From NCBI GenBank assembly GCA_022842445.1, contig JALHPO010000001.1:419144-483143 (forward strand): a DNA stretch of 64,000 nt, in the 5' to 3' direction. Below the pieces are notes generated by a model. It had not been told where the DNA came from. It ran no database searches and worked only from the letters and a program-made list of their open reading frames with translations. Of this stretch, positions 25,512 through 33,610 are shown in pieces. The DNA comes from Nitrospira sp. (GTDB taxonomy: Bacteria > Nitrospirota > Nitrospiria > Nitrospirales > Nitrospiraceae). Position numbers and translations under genes: made by a program. Numbering within the stretch: position 1 is the stretch's first letter; each line of letters begins with the position of its first letter.

Positions 25512-25592
25512 TGCTTCAACTCCTCTCCGCTGATGTCGAACAACCGTTACGCAATTCAATCTATACATTGTCTATCATGTTTAGGTGGTATT

Positions 25593-25622
25593 CTTATACA
25601 TAAAGTTTGTTAACTTTGTCAA
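25593..25622 (-). promoter_or_regulatory. Promoter of the yezD-porin-sulfate operon
   Basis: On the minus strand a perfect TTGACA (25617-25622) is followed after 18 bases by TATAAG (25593-25598), close to the sigma-70 consensus. It lies about 80 bases before yezD inside a markedly AT-rich gap (25560-25720) in otherwise GC-rich DNA. Its -35 box is inside the palindrome at 25607-25625. Confidence 0.68.
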
Positions 25623-25625
25623 CAA
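25607..25625. promoter_or_regulatory. Operator-like palindrome over the -35 box
   Basis: TTGTTAAC-TTT-GTCAACAA is a 19-base dyad with 7 of 8 arm positions matching. It covers the -35 box of the leftward promoter and stands about 137 bases before the start of the divergent HTH regulator gene. A protein bound here would block the leftward promoter. The regulator encoded next door is the obvious candidate (inference). Confidence 0.55.
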
Positions 25626-25761
25626 TACTATTTATAAATATATATAGATATAATTAATTCATAATCTACGCAAAAATTGACATTTCAATGTAACTCATAC
25701 TTTACTTTGTAAATTATATTTGCTACACGTGAGATCTGCGTCATCGACTGGAAGGATTGTT

Positions 25762-26919
25762 GTGTCACTTCAATATTCCAATCACCTCAAGTTAATCCGC
25801 ACTCAAAAGGGATTTTTGCAAACCGAACTCGCAACACGCGCAGGCATCACACGCCAGGCCGTCTCCTCGATTGAATCGAATCTGTACTTGCCGACCACCG
25901 CCGTAGCCCTCCGTTTAGCCTCGGCGCTCGCCTGCCGCGTCGAAGACCTGTTCAGCCTTGCCCCAGCAGAAGACATCGTTGAAGGCGCTCTGGTCGGTCG
26001 CCTTCCCCGCGTTGAAGAGCGGGGATCTCAACCGATCCGGGTCAAAGTCTCCACTATTGGAAAGCGGACGATCGTGAGACCTGTCACCGGACTGGGCGAG
26101 CAACTGTCCTTCACCGTCCCGGCTGACGGCTATATCGCTGAACCACTCGGAAAACACTCAGGCTCGACCGTCCGTGTAAAACTTTCTCGAGATCGACAAA
26201 CGATAGAGCAAGAAATCTCCGTCGCCGGCTGCGACCCCGCTATCTTTCTGGCCGGCGAACATATGCGTCGACAGAAAGATCGGACGTCTGTTATCGGATG
26301 GACGATGGGCAGCATGGCCGCACTCCATGCCTTACAGCGCGGTGAAGTGCATGTCGCAGGACTCCATCTCTTCGATCCGGTCACCGGGGAATCGAACATG
26401 CCGTTTCTCCGGCGATCTCTCAAAGGATCAGGCTACGAAGTTGTGACCTTCGCGACCTGGGAGGAAGGGTTCTTGGTCCGGCCTGGAAATCCGAAATCCA
26501 TTCGCACAGCCGCTGATCTTTCCGACCCCACAGTGACTCTGGTCAATCGGGAAGAGGGCTCCGGGGCACGACTACTGCTCGATCAACGGCTGCGGGCCTC
26601 CGGAGTAGAACAAACGCAAGTTCGAGGGTACGACCGCGTCACACCGACACATTTCGAGGTAGCTCGGGCCATTGCGGAACGCCAGGCCGATGTGGGGATC
26701 GGAATCCGATCCGCCGCACAACTCTTCGATCTCGACTTCGTGCCGTTGCAAGCGGCACGCTACGATCTGGTCGTGCCCAAGGCCTATCTGAAGTCCCATC
26801 CGACACTGGCCCATTTGTTTGAGACGCTTGTCAGCCGCCCGTTTCGAGCTGAGCTCGATGCCCTGGGCGGATATGACACCAGCGAAACAGGAAAATCCCA
26901 TGCGCTGCGTAGCAACTGA
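25762..26919 (+). CDS. One-component regulator: XRE-type HTH plus PBP-like ligand domain
   Basis: Residues 6-65 form an XRE-like helix-turn-helix (LKLIRTQKGFLQTELATRAGITRQAVSSIES). The rest resembles the periplasmic-binding-protein-like domain used by HTH regulators of molybdate/oxyanion systems (COG1910 type): GLHLFDPVTGESN, TVTLVNREEGSGARLLLDQRL, DVGIGIRSAAQLFDLDFVPL. It should sense an oxyanion in the cytosol and control the flanking transport genes. GTG at 25762 (AAGGA upstream) fits the HTH start; a TTG at 25720 is an alternative. It overlaps the following porin gene by 20 bases. A TTGACA lies at 25677-25682 but with a poor -10. Confidence 0.85.
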   Translation: MSLQYSNHLKLIRTQKGFLQTELATRAGITRQAVSSIESNLYLPTTAVALRLASALACRVEDLFSLAPAEDIVEGALVGRLPRVEERGSQPIRVKVSTIGKRTIVRPVTGLGEQLSFTVPADGYIAEPLGKHSGSTVRVKLSRDRQTIEQEISVAGCDPAIFLAGEHMRRQKDRTSVIGWTMGSMAALHALQRGEVHVAGLHLFDPVTGESNMPFLRRSLKGSGYEVVTFATWEEGFLVRPGNPKSIRTAADLSDPTVTLVNREEGSGARLLLDQRLRASGVEQTQVRGYDRVTPTHFEVARAIAERQADVGIGIRSAAQLFDLDFVPLQAARYDLVVPKAYLKSHPTLAHLFETLVSRPFRAELDALGGYDTSETGKSHALRSN

Positions 26920-28519
26920 CATCCCTGCCCGCTCAGAGATAGTTCGCAAGTTTCGCCCGCCGGTAAAAGAAGACTTCCTGGTCGGGAGAGTTTGGTGGCG
27001 CCTCTTATTGACTCTCCTACTCGTTGTGGGAACGGACCCGGTAAGAGCCGTCGAATACGGAGAACTGGTTCAGAAAGACGGTAAATGGGAGTTTCAGAAT
27101 ACGGAAGATCCGGTGCTCAAACTCATGCACGATAAGCACGTGATCACCGACGAAGAGTATTTCAAAGTCACGGATCGCACCGGAAAAAATTGGATTGAAC
27201 CCGCCGATGCTGTGCTGAATCGACGGCGGGAGATGGATTGGATTCGATACGAAAAGACCGCACTCCACTTACCCGACTGGTTGGATCTCGGTCTCGAGAA
27301 CCGGACCCGATTCGAGTCCTACGATCATCCGTGGCGAACGGGTCAGGCCATCGGAAACGGACGGACAGACGCCCAAATTGCCCTGCGGTCACGCCTTCGT
27401 TTGGGATTGGGCGGAAACGGGCCATTACGATTTCTTTTCGAGGGGCAAGACTCGCGTTCCTTTTTAGATGGAGACCGCGGAGATTTCCGAGATACCACTA
27501 CAGTCAATGAATTCGATATTTTACAGTTGATGGGATCCTTGACCGTGAACAATATCCTGGGATCGGGGTTACGGACGGATCTCCATTTTGGACGCATGAC
27601 CCTGGATGTCGGCAACAGACGATTGGTTGCGCGAAACGCGTTCCGAAATACCACGAATGCCTTCGATGGTCTTCATTGGCAGGTCAGCCAGAACCAAATC
27701 TGGCGCCTTCGAGCATTTTTCGTGGAACCGGTCGTTCGCGACGAGGTGAGCCTTGACCGCCAATATGACAAATCGCTCTTTTGGGGAACCTATTTAGAAA
27801 GTCGCCATTTCCCTTGGTTTCAGATTGATGCCTACTATTTAGGGTTGAACGATCGGCGGGTGGCGAATGTAGCGAACCACCGCACCTATTCCACCTTCGG
27901 GGGACGTCTCTTTAAGGACCCTAAGCCGGGAGAAGCGGATTATGAAATTGAAAGTTCCTGGCAGGTTGGGACCAGGGGAGTGACGGACCACTTCGCCTAT
28001 CTTCAGCATCTGGACATCGGATATACACTCGACGTTCCCTGGACACCTCGGCTCGTGTTTCACTTCGACTATGCCAGCGGAGATCGCCAGTCTGGAGATA
28101 GCCAAAACGAAGGGTTCGACACCTTGTTTGGTGCCCGTCGGTGGGAGTACGGGCCTACCGGGATCTGGGGGCCACACTCCAGAACAAACCTGATCTCACC
28201 GGGCTGGCGATTGATCGTCACGCCGACCAAAAACTGGATTTTGCAAGTGAAACATCGCGTCTGGTACCTGGCGCAGGGCAAAGATTTCTTCGGTAATACC
28301 GGCTTGCGGGACACTACCGGGAACGCCGGCACTTCGTTAGGGCATGACGTCGAGCTCCAAGCGCAATGGCAAATCAACGCCAATTTGGATTTTGATATTG
28401 GGTACGTCCATTGGTTCAAAGGCTCGTATTTCGATCGGCTCCCCGCCTCCGCGGGCCTGCCGGCGGGAGGGAACAAAGACAGTGATTACTTCTATTTTCA
28501 GATACGAGCCAGAATCTAG
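26900..28519 (+). CDS. Alginate-export-type outer-membrane porin
   Basis: The 539-residue product has a delayed signal-like segment (about residues 30-50, WWRLLLTLLLVVGTDPVRAVEYG) and a short region (ELVQKDGKWEFQNTEDPVLKLMHDKHVITDEEYF) echoing the porin at 23520. The barrel part has NRTRFESYD and FGRMTLDVGNRRLVARN segments typical of the alginate export (AlgE-like) family. It overlaps the regulator gene and precedes modA, so it is likely a conduit for molybdate or a similar anion rather than alginate. The C-terminus is DYFYFQIRARI. Confidence 0.8.
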   Translation: MRCVATDIPARSEIVRKFRPPVKEDFLVGRVWWRLLLTLLLVVGTDPVRAVEYGELVQKDGKWEFQNTEDPVLKLMHDKHVITDEEYFKVTDRTGKNWIEPADAVLNRRREMDWIRYEKTALHLPDWLDLGLENRTRFESYDHPWRTGQAIGNGRTDAQIALRSRLRLGLGGNGPLRFLFEGQDSRSFLDGDRGDFRDTTTVNEFDILQLMGSLTVNNILGSGLRTDLHFGRMTLDVGNRRLVARNAFRNTTNAFDGLHWQVSQNQIWRLRAFFVEPVVRDEVSLDRQYDKSLFWGTYLESRHFPWFQIDAYYLGLNDRRVANVANHRTYSTFGGRLFKDPKPGEADYEIESSWQVGTRGVTDHFAYLQHLDIGYTLDVPWTPRLVFHFDYASGDRQSGDSQNEGFDTLFGARRWEYGPTGIWGPHSRTNLISPGWRLIVTPTKNWILQVKHRVWYLAQGKDFFGNTGLRDTTGNAGTSLGHDVELQAQWQINANLDFDIGYVHWFKGSYFDRLPASAGLPAGGNKDSDYFYFQIRARI

Positions 28520-28531
28520 AAAGGATGAGCC

Positions 28532-29287
28532 ATGAAGCAGAGGATTTTTGCCTGGGGTTTGCTTGCCATAGCCTGCACGGTTGCCACCCAGGCTTCAGCC
28601 GAGCAGGTCATCGTGGCCGTCTCCGCCAACTTTGTTCCACCGTTCCGCGAGATCGCCCTGGAGTTTGAACAAACCACCGGTCACAGCATCAAGGTTGCTG
28701 CCGGCTCCACCGGAAGCTTCTATTCTCAGATTAAGAACGGAGCGCCATTCGACGTGTTCGTCTCTGCCGATACCGAACGGCCGAAGCTCTTGGAAGAAGA
28801 CGGCCTGGGAGTCAAGGATAGCCGCGTCACTTATGCCGTCGGGCGCCTGGCCCTCTGGAGTCTCACTCCCTCCTTAGTGAAGGGAGCGGACACACTCAAC
28901 TCTCAGCACTTCAAACATCTGGCCATCGCCAACCCCAAGACCTCTCCGTATGGGGCCGCCGCTCTGCAAGCAATGCAGAAGCTGGGGGTCTGGGACAATC
29001 TTCAGCCTCGGATCGTGACCGGAGAGAACCTGGGACAGACCATGGGATTCATCGAGTCCGGCAATGCCGAATTGGGGTTTGTCGCCCTGTCTCAAGTCTT
29101 AGACCCGAAGCTTAAGGGAAAGGGCGCTCGCTGGGATGTGCCGACCGATCTACATGAACCGATTAAGCAAGACATGATCTTACTGACAAAGGGAAAAGAC
29201 AACCCGGCGGCACGAGCACTTATGGAATTTATGGGCGGACCTCAGGCTAAAGCGGTCATTGGACGCTATGGATATGAGTTGAAGTGA
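28532..29287 (+). CDS. modA: Molybdate-binding periplasmic protein
   Basis: ModA is the periplasmic receptor of the molybdate ABC importer. The 251-residue product has a signal peptide (FAWGLLAIACTVATQASA) and the family segments VIVAVSANFVPPFREIALEFE, KVAAGSTGSFYSQIKNGAPFDVFVSAD and ANPKTSPYGAAALQAM, plus a late NAELGFVALSQV. AAAGGATGAGCC precedes the ATG. Ligand could also be tungstate. It lies 12 bases after the porin gene and 32 bases before modB. Confidence 0.92.
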   Translation: MKQRIFAWGLLAIACTVATQASAEQVIVAVSANFVPPFREIALEFEQTTGHSIKVAAGSTGSFYSQIKNGAPFDVFVSADTERPKLLEEDGLGVKDSRVTYAVGRLALWSLTPSLVKGADTLNSQHFKHLAIANPKTSPYGAAALQAMQKLGVWDNLQPRIVTGENLGQTMGFIESGNAELGFVALSQVLDPKLKGKGARWDVPTDLHEPIKQDMILLTKGKDNPAARALMEFMGGPQAKAVIGRYGYELK

Positions 29288-29319
29288 ATGTTAGTCCTGT
29301 GTGAGCCAGAGGTAGGAAT

Positions 29320-29985
29320 ATGATGGATATGGACCTGAGCGCGCTGTGGGTCACCGTGCGACTGGCAACGACGGCGGTCATTGTGCTGCTCATCGTAGGC
29401 ACGCCGCTCGCGTGGTGGCTGGCCCATACCCGCTCCCCGTTCAGGCCGGTCGTGGAAGCAATGGTTGCGCTGCCGATCGTGCTGCCTCCCACGGTCCTTG
29501 GGTTTTACATCCTCATCACGCTCGGCCCCTATGGACCGCTCGGCCGGCTGGCGAATGTCAATTTGGCATTCACCTTCACTGGACTCGTCATCGCCTCGGT
29601 CTTTTATTCCATGCCGTTTGTGATACAGCCACTCCAGGGCTCGTTTGAAGCCGTCGGCAAGGCTCCGCTGGAAGCAGCCTGGTCGCTCCGCGCCTCCAAG
29701 TTTGATGCCTTTCTGACAGTCCTATCCCCCATGGCTCTGCGGGGCTACATCAGCGCCGTTGTGCTCGGGTTTGCCCATACCGTTGGAGAGTTTGGTGTCG
29801 TCCTCATGGTCGGGGGCTCGATACCTGGACAGACGCGAGTCCTGTCCACCACGATCTTCGAACACGTCGAAGTCCTGGAATACGGCCAGGCGCATACGAT
29901 ATCGGCTGCGATGCTGACGTTTTCGTTTCTGGTCTTGCTGGCGGTGTACGTTGCAAACCGCCGATTCCCCATACACGTATCATGA
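29320..29985 (+). CDS. modB: Molybdate ABC transporter permease
   Basis: The 221-residue inner-membrane subunit has about five hydrophobic helices and the EAA-type loop LEAAWSLRASKFDAFLTVLSPMALRGY. The segment GFAHTVGEFGVVLMVGGSIPGQTRVLST is typical of ModB. It overlaps modC by 4 bases, so subunit amounts are coupled. Confidence 0.95.
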   Translation: MMDMDLSALWVTVRLATTAVIVLLIVGTPLAWWLAHTRSPFRPVVEAMVALPIVLPPTVLGFYILITLGPYGPLGRLANVNLAFTFTGLVIASVFYSMPFVIQPLQGSFEAVGKAPLEAAWSLRASKFDAFLTVLSPMALRGYISAVVLGFAHTVGEFGVVLMVGGSIPGQTRVLSTTIFEHVEVLEYGQAHTISAAMLTFSFLVLLAVYVANRRFPIHVS

Positions 29986-31073
29986 ACCGTTTGATTGCAC
30001 GATTTGACCTCCACTACCCGAGCTTCCGCTTGAACGTCGATCTGGATATGCCGGCATCAGGCATCACCGTGCTCTTCGGACCGTCCGGCTCGGGAAAAAC
30101 TACATTGTTGAGATGCCTGGCCGGACTGGAGCGGGCCTCCAGCGGATTCATGCAGTTCGGCGACATAGTCTGGCAAGACGAGACGAGAGGCCTGTGCCGG
30201 CCGCTTCCCGACAGACCGATCGGATACGTGTTCCAGGAACCTCGATTGTTCCCCCACTATAATGTCCGTTCGAATCTTCTGTACGGCTACAACCGCATTC
30301 GTTCCGAGGAACGACGGATTGCGGTCGAACAGGTCGTCGAAATTCTAGGCATCGGACATTTGCTTGACCGCCGCGTTCATCACCTCTCCGGCGGCGAGCA
30401 GCAGCGCACCGCAATTGGTCGGGCACTTCTGACAAGCCCCAGACTGCTCTTGATGGATGAACCGCTGGCCTCCCTCGATATTCAACGAAAGCAGGAACTC
30501 CTTCCTTTCATCCGGCGGTTGCATGCGGAACTCGCCATCCCGGTGATCTACGTCAGCCATGCCATCAGCGAAATCCTCCAGCTGGCCGACCGGATTGTCC
30601 TGCTAAAAGACGGCATAGTCGCAGGAGTCGGCGGGTTGAATGACATCCTCACGTCTCTGAAGTTTCGGGGAAATCTGGGATCGCCTCGTGTCGGCGCCGT
30701 TTTAGACGCACGTGTGGCAGGACACGAATCGCAATACGGCCTCACACAGCTCGCATTCAAGGAGCACACCCTCTTTGTGCCGCTTCAGCCTGTCGCCGTC
30801 GGACAGGTCGTCCGTGTACATATTCTTTCCAGCGATGTGAGCCTGGTCTTAGGGAAGGCCCTGGCACCAAGCAGCGTATTGAACCTATTGGACGCAACGG
30901 TCACGGAAATCCGCGAAATCGATCAATCATCAGTGGACGTGTTGTTGGATATTGGGGCCCCTCTCATTGCCAGCATCACCAGAAAATCGCTCGTGAACCT
31001 CGGGATAAAACCCGGGCATCGCGTCTGTGCCCAGATCAAAACCGTGGCGATCAATGAAGAGCTGATGGAGTAG
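29982..31073 (+). CDS. modC: Molybdate ABC transporter ATP-binding protein
   Basis: The 363-residue ATPase has Walker A GPSGSGKTT, signature LSGGEQQRTAIGRAL and Walker B RLLLMDEPLASLDIQRKQELLPFIRRL. After residue 290 a TOBE/MOP domain follows, which in ModC proteins binds molybdate. It closes the porin-modABC run. About 460 non-coding bases follow. Confidence 0.95.
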   Translation: MNRLIARFDLHYPSFRLNVDLDMPASGITVLFGPSGSGKTTLLRCLAGLERASSGFMQFGDIVWQDETRGLCRPLPDRPIGYVFQEPRLFPHYNVRSNLLYGYNRIRSEERRIAVEQVVEILGIGHLLDRRVHHLSGGEQQRTAIGRALLTSPRLLLMDEPLASLDIQRKQELLPFIRRLHAELAIPVIYVSHAISEILQLADRIVLLKDGIVAGVGGLNDILTSLKFRGNLGSPRVGAVLDARVAGHESQYGLTQLAFKEHTLFVPLQPVAVGQVVRVHILSSDVSLVLGKALAPSSVLNLLDATVTEIREIDQSSVDVLLDIGAPLIASITRKSLVNLGIKPGHRVCAQIKTVAINEELME

Positions 31074-31498
31074 TCTGACCTACCATTTGATACAGCCATT
31101 TCTCTGCCTGTAGTCCGTAAGAAATCCTCAAAGAAATAGGGCCATTCAGTCCCATATTCTACGACCCAAAAATTACTGCATCCTGGCATCTGCTCGCCGC
31201 AGACCGCTCTCCCCAATTTCTGTGGATATCTCTGTGCATAATCACCGCTATCACGCGCGAGTGGCTGAAACCACCACACTACTCACCTTTTTGCCTAGTT
31301 TTTAGTCATAGAAGAAACTCAAGAGGTCACCACAAGATGTTGGGCCTTTGAATCTCATTGAAGGCAGAAACATACAAGCCTGAATTAGATCCATGTTTCA
31401 GTACTGTTCACTCTGCAATAGATTTGAAATCACGCTCCAGCACTGCAAGTTATGCACAGTGAACGAGCGTATTTCTCAAAAATCACTGAAAAACACGC
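31074..31498. other. Non-coding gap with one inverted repeat
   Basis: These 425 bases between modC and the XRE/S24 repressor hold no convincing gene. The only structure seen is an inverted repeat, GTTCACTCTGC (31406-31416) and GCACAGTGAAC (31454-31464), with 10 of 11 positions matching and a 37-base spacer, about 75 bases before the repressor. It is more AT-rich than the genes around it and resembles an accessory boundary. Confidence 0.4.
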
Positions 31499-31537
31499 TT
31501 GACATGAGACGTTTCTATGTGTAACCATTGGTTACAC
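31499..31537 (+). promoter_or_regulatory. Promoter and perfect palindrome before the XRE/S24 gene
   Basis: TTGACA (31499-31504) is followed after 17 bases by TAACCA, a weak -10. The -10 lies inside GTGTAACCA-T-TGGTTACAC (31519-31537), a perfect 19-base palindrome ending one base before the ATG at 31539. The predicted message would be nearly leaderless. The layout is that of an autorepressor binding its own promoter (inference). Confidence 0.6.
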
Positions 31538-31538
31538 T

Positions 31539-32084
31539 ATGAAATCGCACGATCTAAAGCGCATTCGAGAAGGATTGGGACTCACACAGCAGCAACTCGC
31601 CGATGCATTGCATACGAATCGCGTCACCGTGGCTCGCTACGAAGCCGGCATGAGACGGATCCCCGGCATCGTGCCTGTGGTGCTGGAGCAATTACAGCGG
31701 AAAACCGACATTCCAATGGCCGGCATCGTCGCAGCCGGCTCCCCGATCGATCCAATCCCACAATCAGAACTTGTCGATGTCCCTCCCAGCATGCTGAGGG
31801 GCGGCAAAACCTTTGCGCTACGCGTGAAGGGAGAATCCATGAAGGACGAAGGAATTCTTCCCGGCGATCTTGTGGTCGTGCGGAAGCAAGACACGGCGAA
31901 GAACGGGCAAACGATTGTCGCGCTGGTCAATCGCGAAGCCACAATCAAAACCTATTTTAAAAAAGAGACACACATCGAACTGCTTCCGGCCAATGCGGCG
32001 ATGCAACCGATCGTGGTTCAACCGTCTGATGAGTTCCAGATCGAAGGCGTGCTTATCGGTGTGATTCGGCATTGTTCACTCTAA
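31539..32084 (+). CDS. XRE-family S24 (LexA/CI-like) repressor
   Basis: The 181-residue protein joins an N-terminal XRE HTH (LKRIREGLGLTQQQLADALHTNRVTVARYE) to a C-terminal S24 self-cleaving domain. The expected cleavage site is the Ala-Gly in GIVAAGSP, the catalytic Ser is in VKGESMKDEGI, and the catalytic Lys lies in LVNREATIKTYFKK. LexA proper uses a winged HTH, so this is closer to phage CI-type or stress repressors that respond to RecA. A perfect palindrome abuts the start codon. Two small genes follow closely on the same strand. Confidence 0.88.
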   Translation: MKSHDLKRIREGLGLTQQQLADALHTNRVTVARYEAGMRRIPGIVPVVLEQLQRKTDIPMAGIVAAGSPIDPIPQSELVDVPPSMLRGGKTFALRVKGESMKDEGILPGDLVVVRKQDTAKNGQTIVALVNREATIKTYFKKETHIELLPANAAMQPIVVQPSDEFQIEGVLIGVIRHCSL

Positions 32085-32097
32085 CCGGGAGGTCGAT

Positions 32098-32352
32098 ATG
32101 GCTATGATGGAGCAACACCTGGGAAACAGCCGTTTCATTGATGCAGAGCGGATCATAGAACTGTTGGATGGACAACTACGGATATGGCGGCAGGAATTGC
32201 ACCAGGCCAAGAGCTGGTCGCCGACCGGACAGCTGCGAAATACTGTGCTGAACTTGCGACGAAATCGTCTCTTCATGTCGGCGATCTGCAACCAGCAGAT
32301 TCGTCCCAACACAAAGGAGGTGTCCCGTGGTACTTCCAGAGCGGCGCGTTGA
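32098..32352 (+). CDS. Small hypothetical protein downstream of repressor
   Basis: The 84-residue product begins MAMMEQHLGNSRFIDAERII and is basic and helical, with RIWRQELHQAKSW and LRNTVLNLRRNRLF. A GGGAGG ribosome-binding site stands 7 bases before the ATG, and the gene starts 13 bases after the repressor stop, so it is likely a real member of that operon. I do not recognise it. It overlaps the next small gene by 26 bases. Confidence 0.55.
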   Translation: MAMMEQHLGNSRFIDAERIIELLDGQLRIWRQELHQAKSWSPTGQLRNTVLNLRRNRLFMSAICNQQIRPNTKEVSRGTSRAAR

Positions 32353-32509
32353 ATCAACGGCAGCAGGCCCCTGCTCCGATTGTGGAACGTTCGTCGAGCG
32401 GCGAGCAGAATCGATCGACGGATTCACGCACTCGACCGTTCAGCTCTGTGCGTCCTGTTGGAACGCCTATCGCCAGCGGCAGGTCTTTTCCGGTGGGTGT
32501 TGTGGATGA
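32327..32509 (+). CDS. Small zinc-ribbon-like protein
   Basis: The 60-residue product has two CxxC knuckles (CSDCGTF near residue 16 and CASCW near residue 41) and a terminal GGCCG, so it probably binds zinc. It starts at GTG 32327 with AGGAGG (32315-32320) 6 bases upstream. It overlaps the previous gene in another frame, and the tRNA gene begins 68 bases later. Function unknown; a small nucleic-acid-binding or partner protein for the repressor operon is possible. Confidence 0.6.
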   Translation: MVLPERRVESTAAGPCSDCGTFVERRAESIDGFTHSTVQLCASCWNAYRQRQVFSGGCCG

Positions 32510-32577
32510 TACGGCAATGGACTCGGCAACATCCCTCCCCTTCCAATCCGCGCGCTGGTGCGCTACATTCAAACCAC

Positions 32578-32654
32578 GCCCCCGTAGCTCAGTTGGATAG
32601 AGCAGCGGTTTCCTAAACCGTAGGTCGTACGTTCAATTCGTATCGGGGGCACCA
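32578..32654 (+). tRNA. tRNA-Arg (anticodon CCT)
   Basis: The 77-base cloverleaf has a 7-bp acceptor stem (GCCCCCG with CGGGGGC), a D arm with AGCTCAGTTGGATAGAGC, an anticodon loop TTCCTAA giving anticodon CCT for codon AGG, a T loop TTCAATT, and an encoded CCA end. An integrase remnant lies 72 bases downstream, so this tRNA was probably an integration target. Confidence 0.96.
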
Positions 32655-32726
32655 AACCGCACTTCGTGTGACCCGGCGCCTCTTCAAGCGCAGCTTTTCT
32701 TAATTGCTGGCGCCGGATAATCACCT

Positions 32727-32900
32727 TCAGTTCCTAGTTCTCCTTCGGTTGACCCGCACGCTATTTGTTGTCTTACCGTGATTAGGCGCGCGGATCTGCT
32801 CCCAACGCAGCATCACAATTTCCCCGGCTCGCATGCCGGTCCAGTGGCCGATGATCGGCGGCACTTTATCATGGTCCGGGCGCACCTGCCCCCTCCGAAT
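32727..32900 (-). pseudogene. Tyrosine-recombinase (integrase) fragment
   Basis: On the minus strand about 50 codons read VPPIIGHWTGMRAGEIVMLRWEQIRAPNHGKT, the conserved box of phage-type integrases containing the first catalytic Arg. The N-terminal domain and the downstream HxxR and Tyr boxes are missing, so it is a remnant. It lies just past tRNA-Arg(CCT), the classic position of an island integrase. The rest of the 414-base gap to 33068 shows nothing else. Confidence 0.7.
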
Positions 32901-33068
32901 AAATGAAGACCATGCACCTTGTAAGGTTTTGGTGCAGCCACAGACTACAGCCCATACGACCGGATGAACGGAGCTCTCTCGCACACATACGGAGTCCAGA
33001 CCGTCCGGTTGTCGCAAACAGCAGAACGTCTCAACAACCAATGACCTGTTAACCAAAGGAGATCGATC

Positions 33069-33569
33069 ATGACGGACGCAACGATCCACTCGAAATCTGA
33101 AATGAACGGTGAGGCGATGAGCCTATCCATCGCGGCCACAGCGTTGGTGCTGGCTTTCGCGGCGCCTGGCTACGCGGCAGACTTACCGACGTCGGTAACC
33201 GGGAAGGCTTCAGACGCCTTGGTCACGCTTGCCACCACCGGGAACCCGGAGCCCCTGCACACCGAGCTTGGCGGCACAGTAATTTCTTCAGAGGAACTGC
33301 AGAAGAAGGCAAACGCCCTGATGAAGTTACAGAAGACAGAGCACCTGGCGCCCAAGGCCCTCGTCGCCCCGAATGGGGACGTGTACGCCATGGTCGCGCC
33401 GACCATTACCAAGGACAACTTCATTTTGGCCGACCGCCAAGGCAATGTCTTCCGGCTGGATGTTGGGGATTCCGAAGGCCATCGCATGCCGTTTGCCGTA
33501 GAGACCATCGTGGCTGACGGGGGCACACCCTGGTATGTCGAGTTCTGGCGGTGGATCACCTTCCAATAA
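33069..33569 (+). CDS. Secreted protein of unknown function
   Basis: The 166-residue product has a late signal-like segment (SLSIAATALVLAFAAPGYAA, cleavage near residue 36) and a body with VAPNGDVYAMVAPTITKDNFILADRQGNVFRLD and a Trp-rich C-terminus (WYVEFWRWITFQ). AAAGGAG precedes the ATG by 7 bases. An internal Met at residue 17 could also start it and would place the signal peptide more typically. No family recognised. The next gene follows after 41 bases. Confidence 0.68.
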   Translation: MTDATIHSKSEMNGEAMSLSIAATALVLAFAAPGYAADLPTSVTGKASDALVTLATTGNPEPLHTELGGTVISSEELQKKANALMKLQKTEHLAPKALVAPNGDVYAMVAPTITKDNFILADRQGNVFRLDVGDSEGHRMPFAVETIVADGGTPWYVEFWRWITFQ

Positions 33570-33610
33570 CGGTTCACCGGATGTACTGGCCACTACAAGG
33601 AGCGACTGAC

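Noticed and set aside
30923..31279. Minus-strand frame with an aromatic stretch overlapping the modC end
   Set aside because: No ribosome-binding site, overlaps modC deeply and matches no family; could be a remnant but is not supported.
32655..33068. Search for an attachment-site copy of the tRNA-Arg 3' end
   Set aside because: No convincing second copy of the last 20 bases of the tRNA was found in the window; GGGGGCAC at about 33520 is too short.
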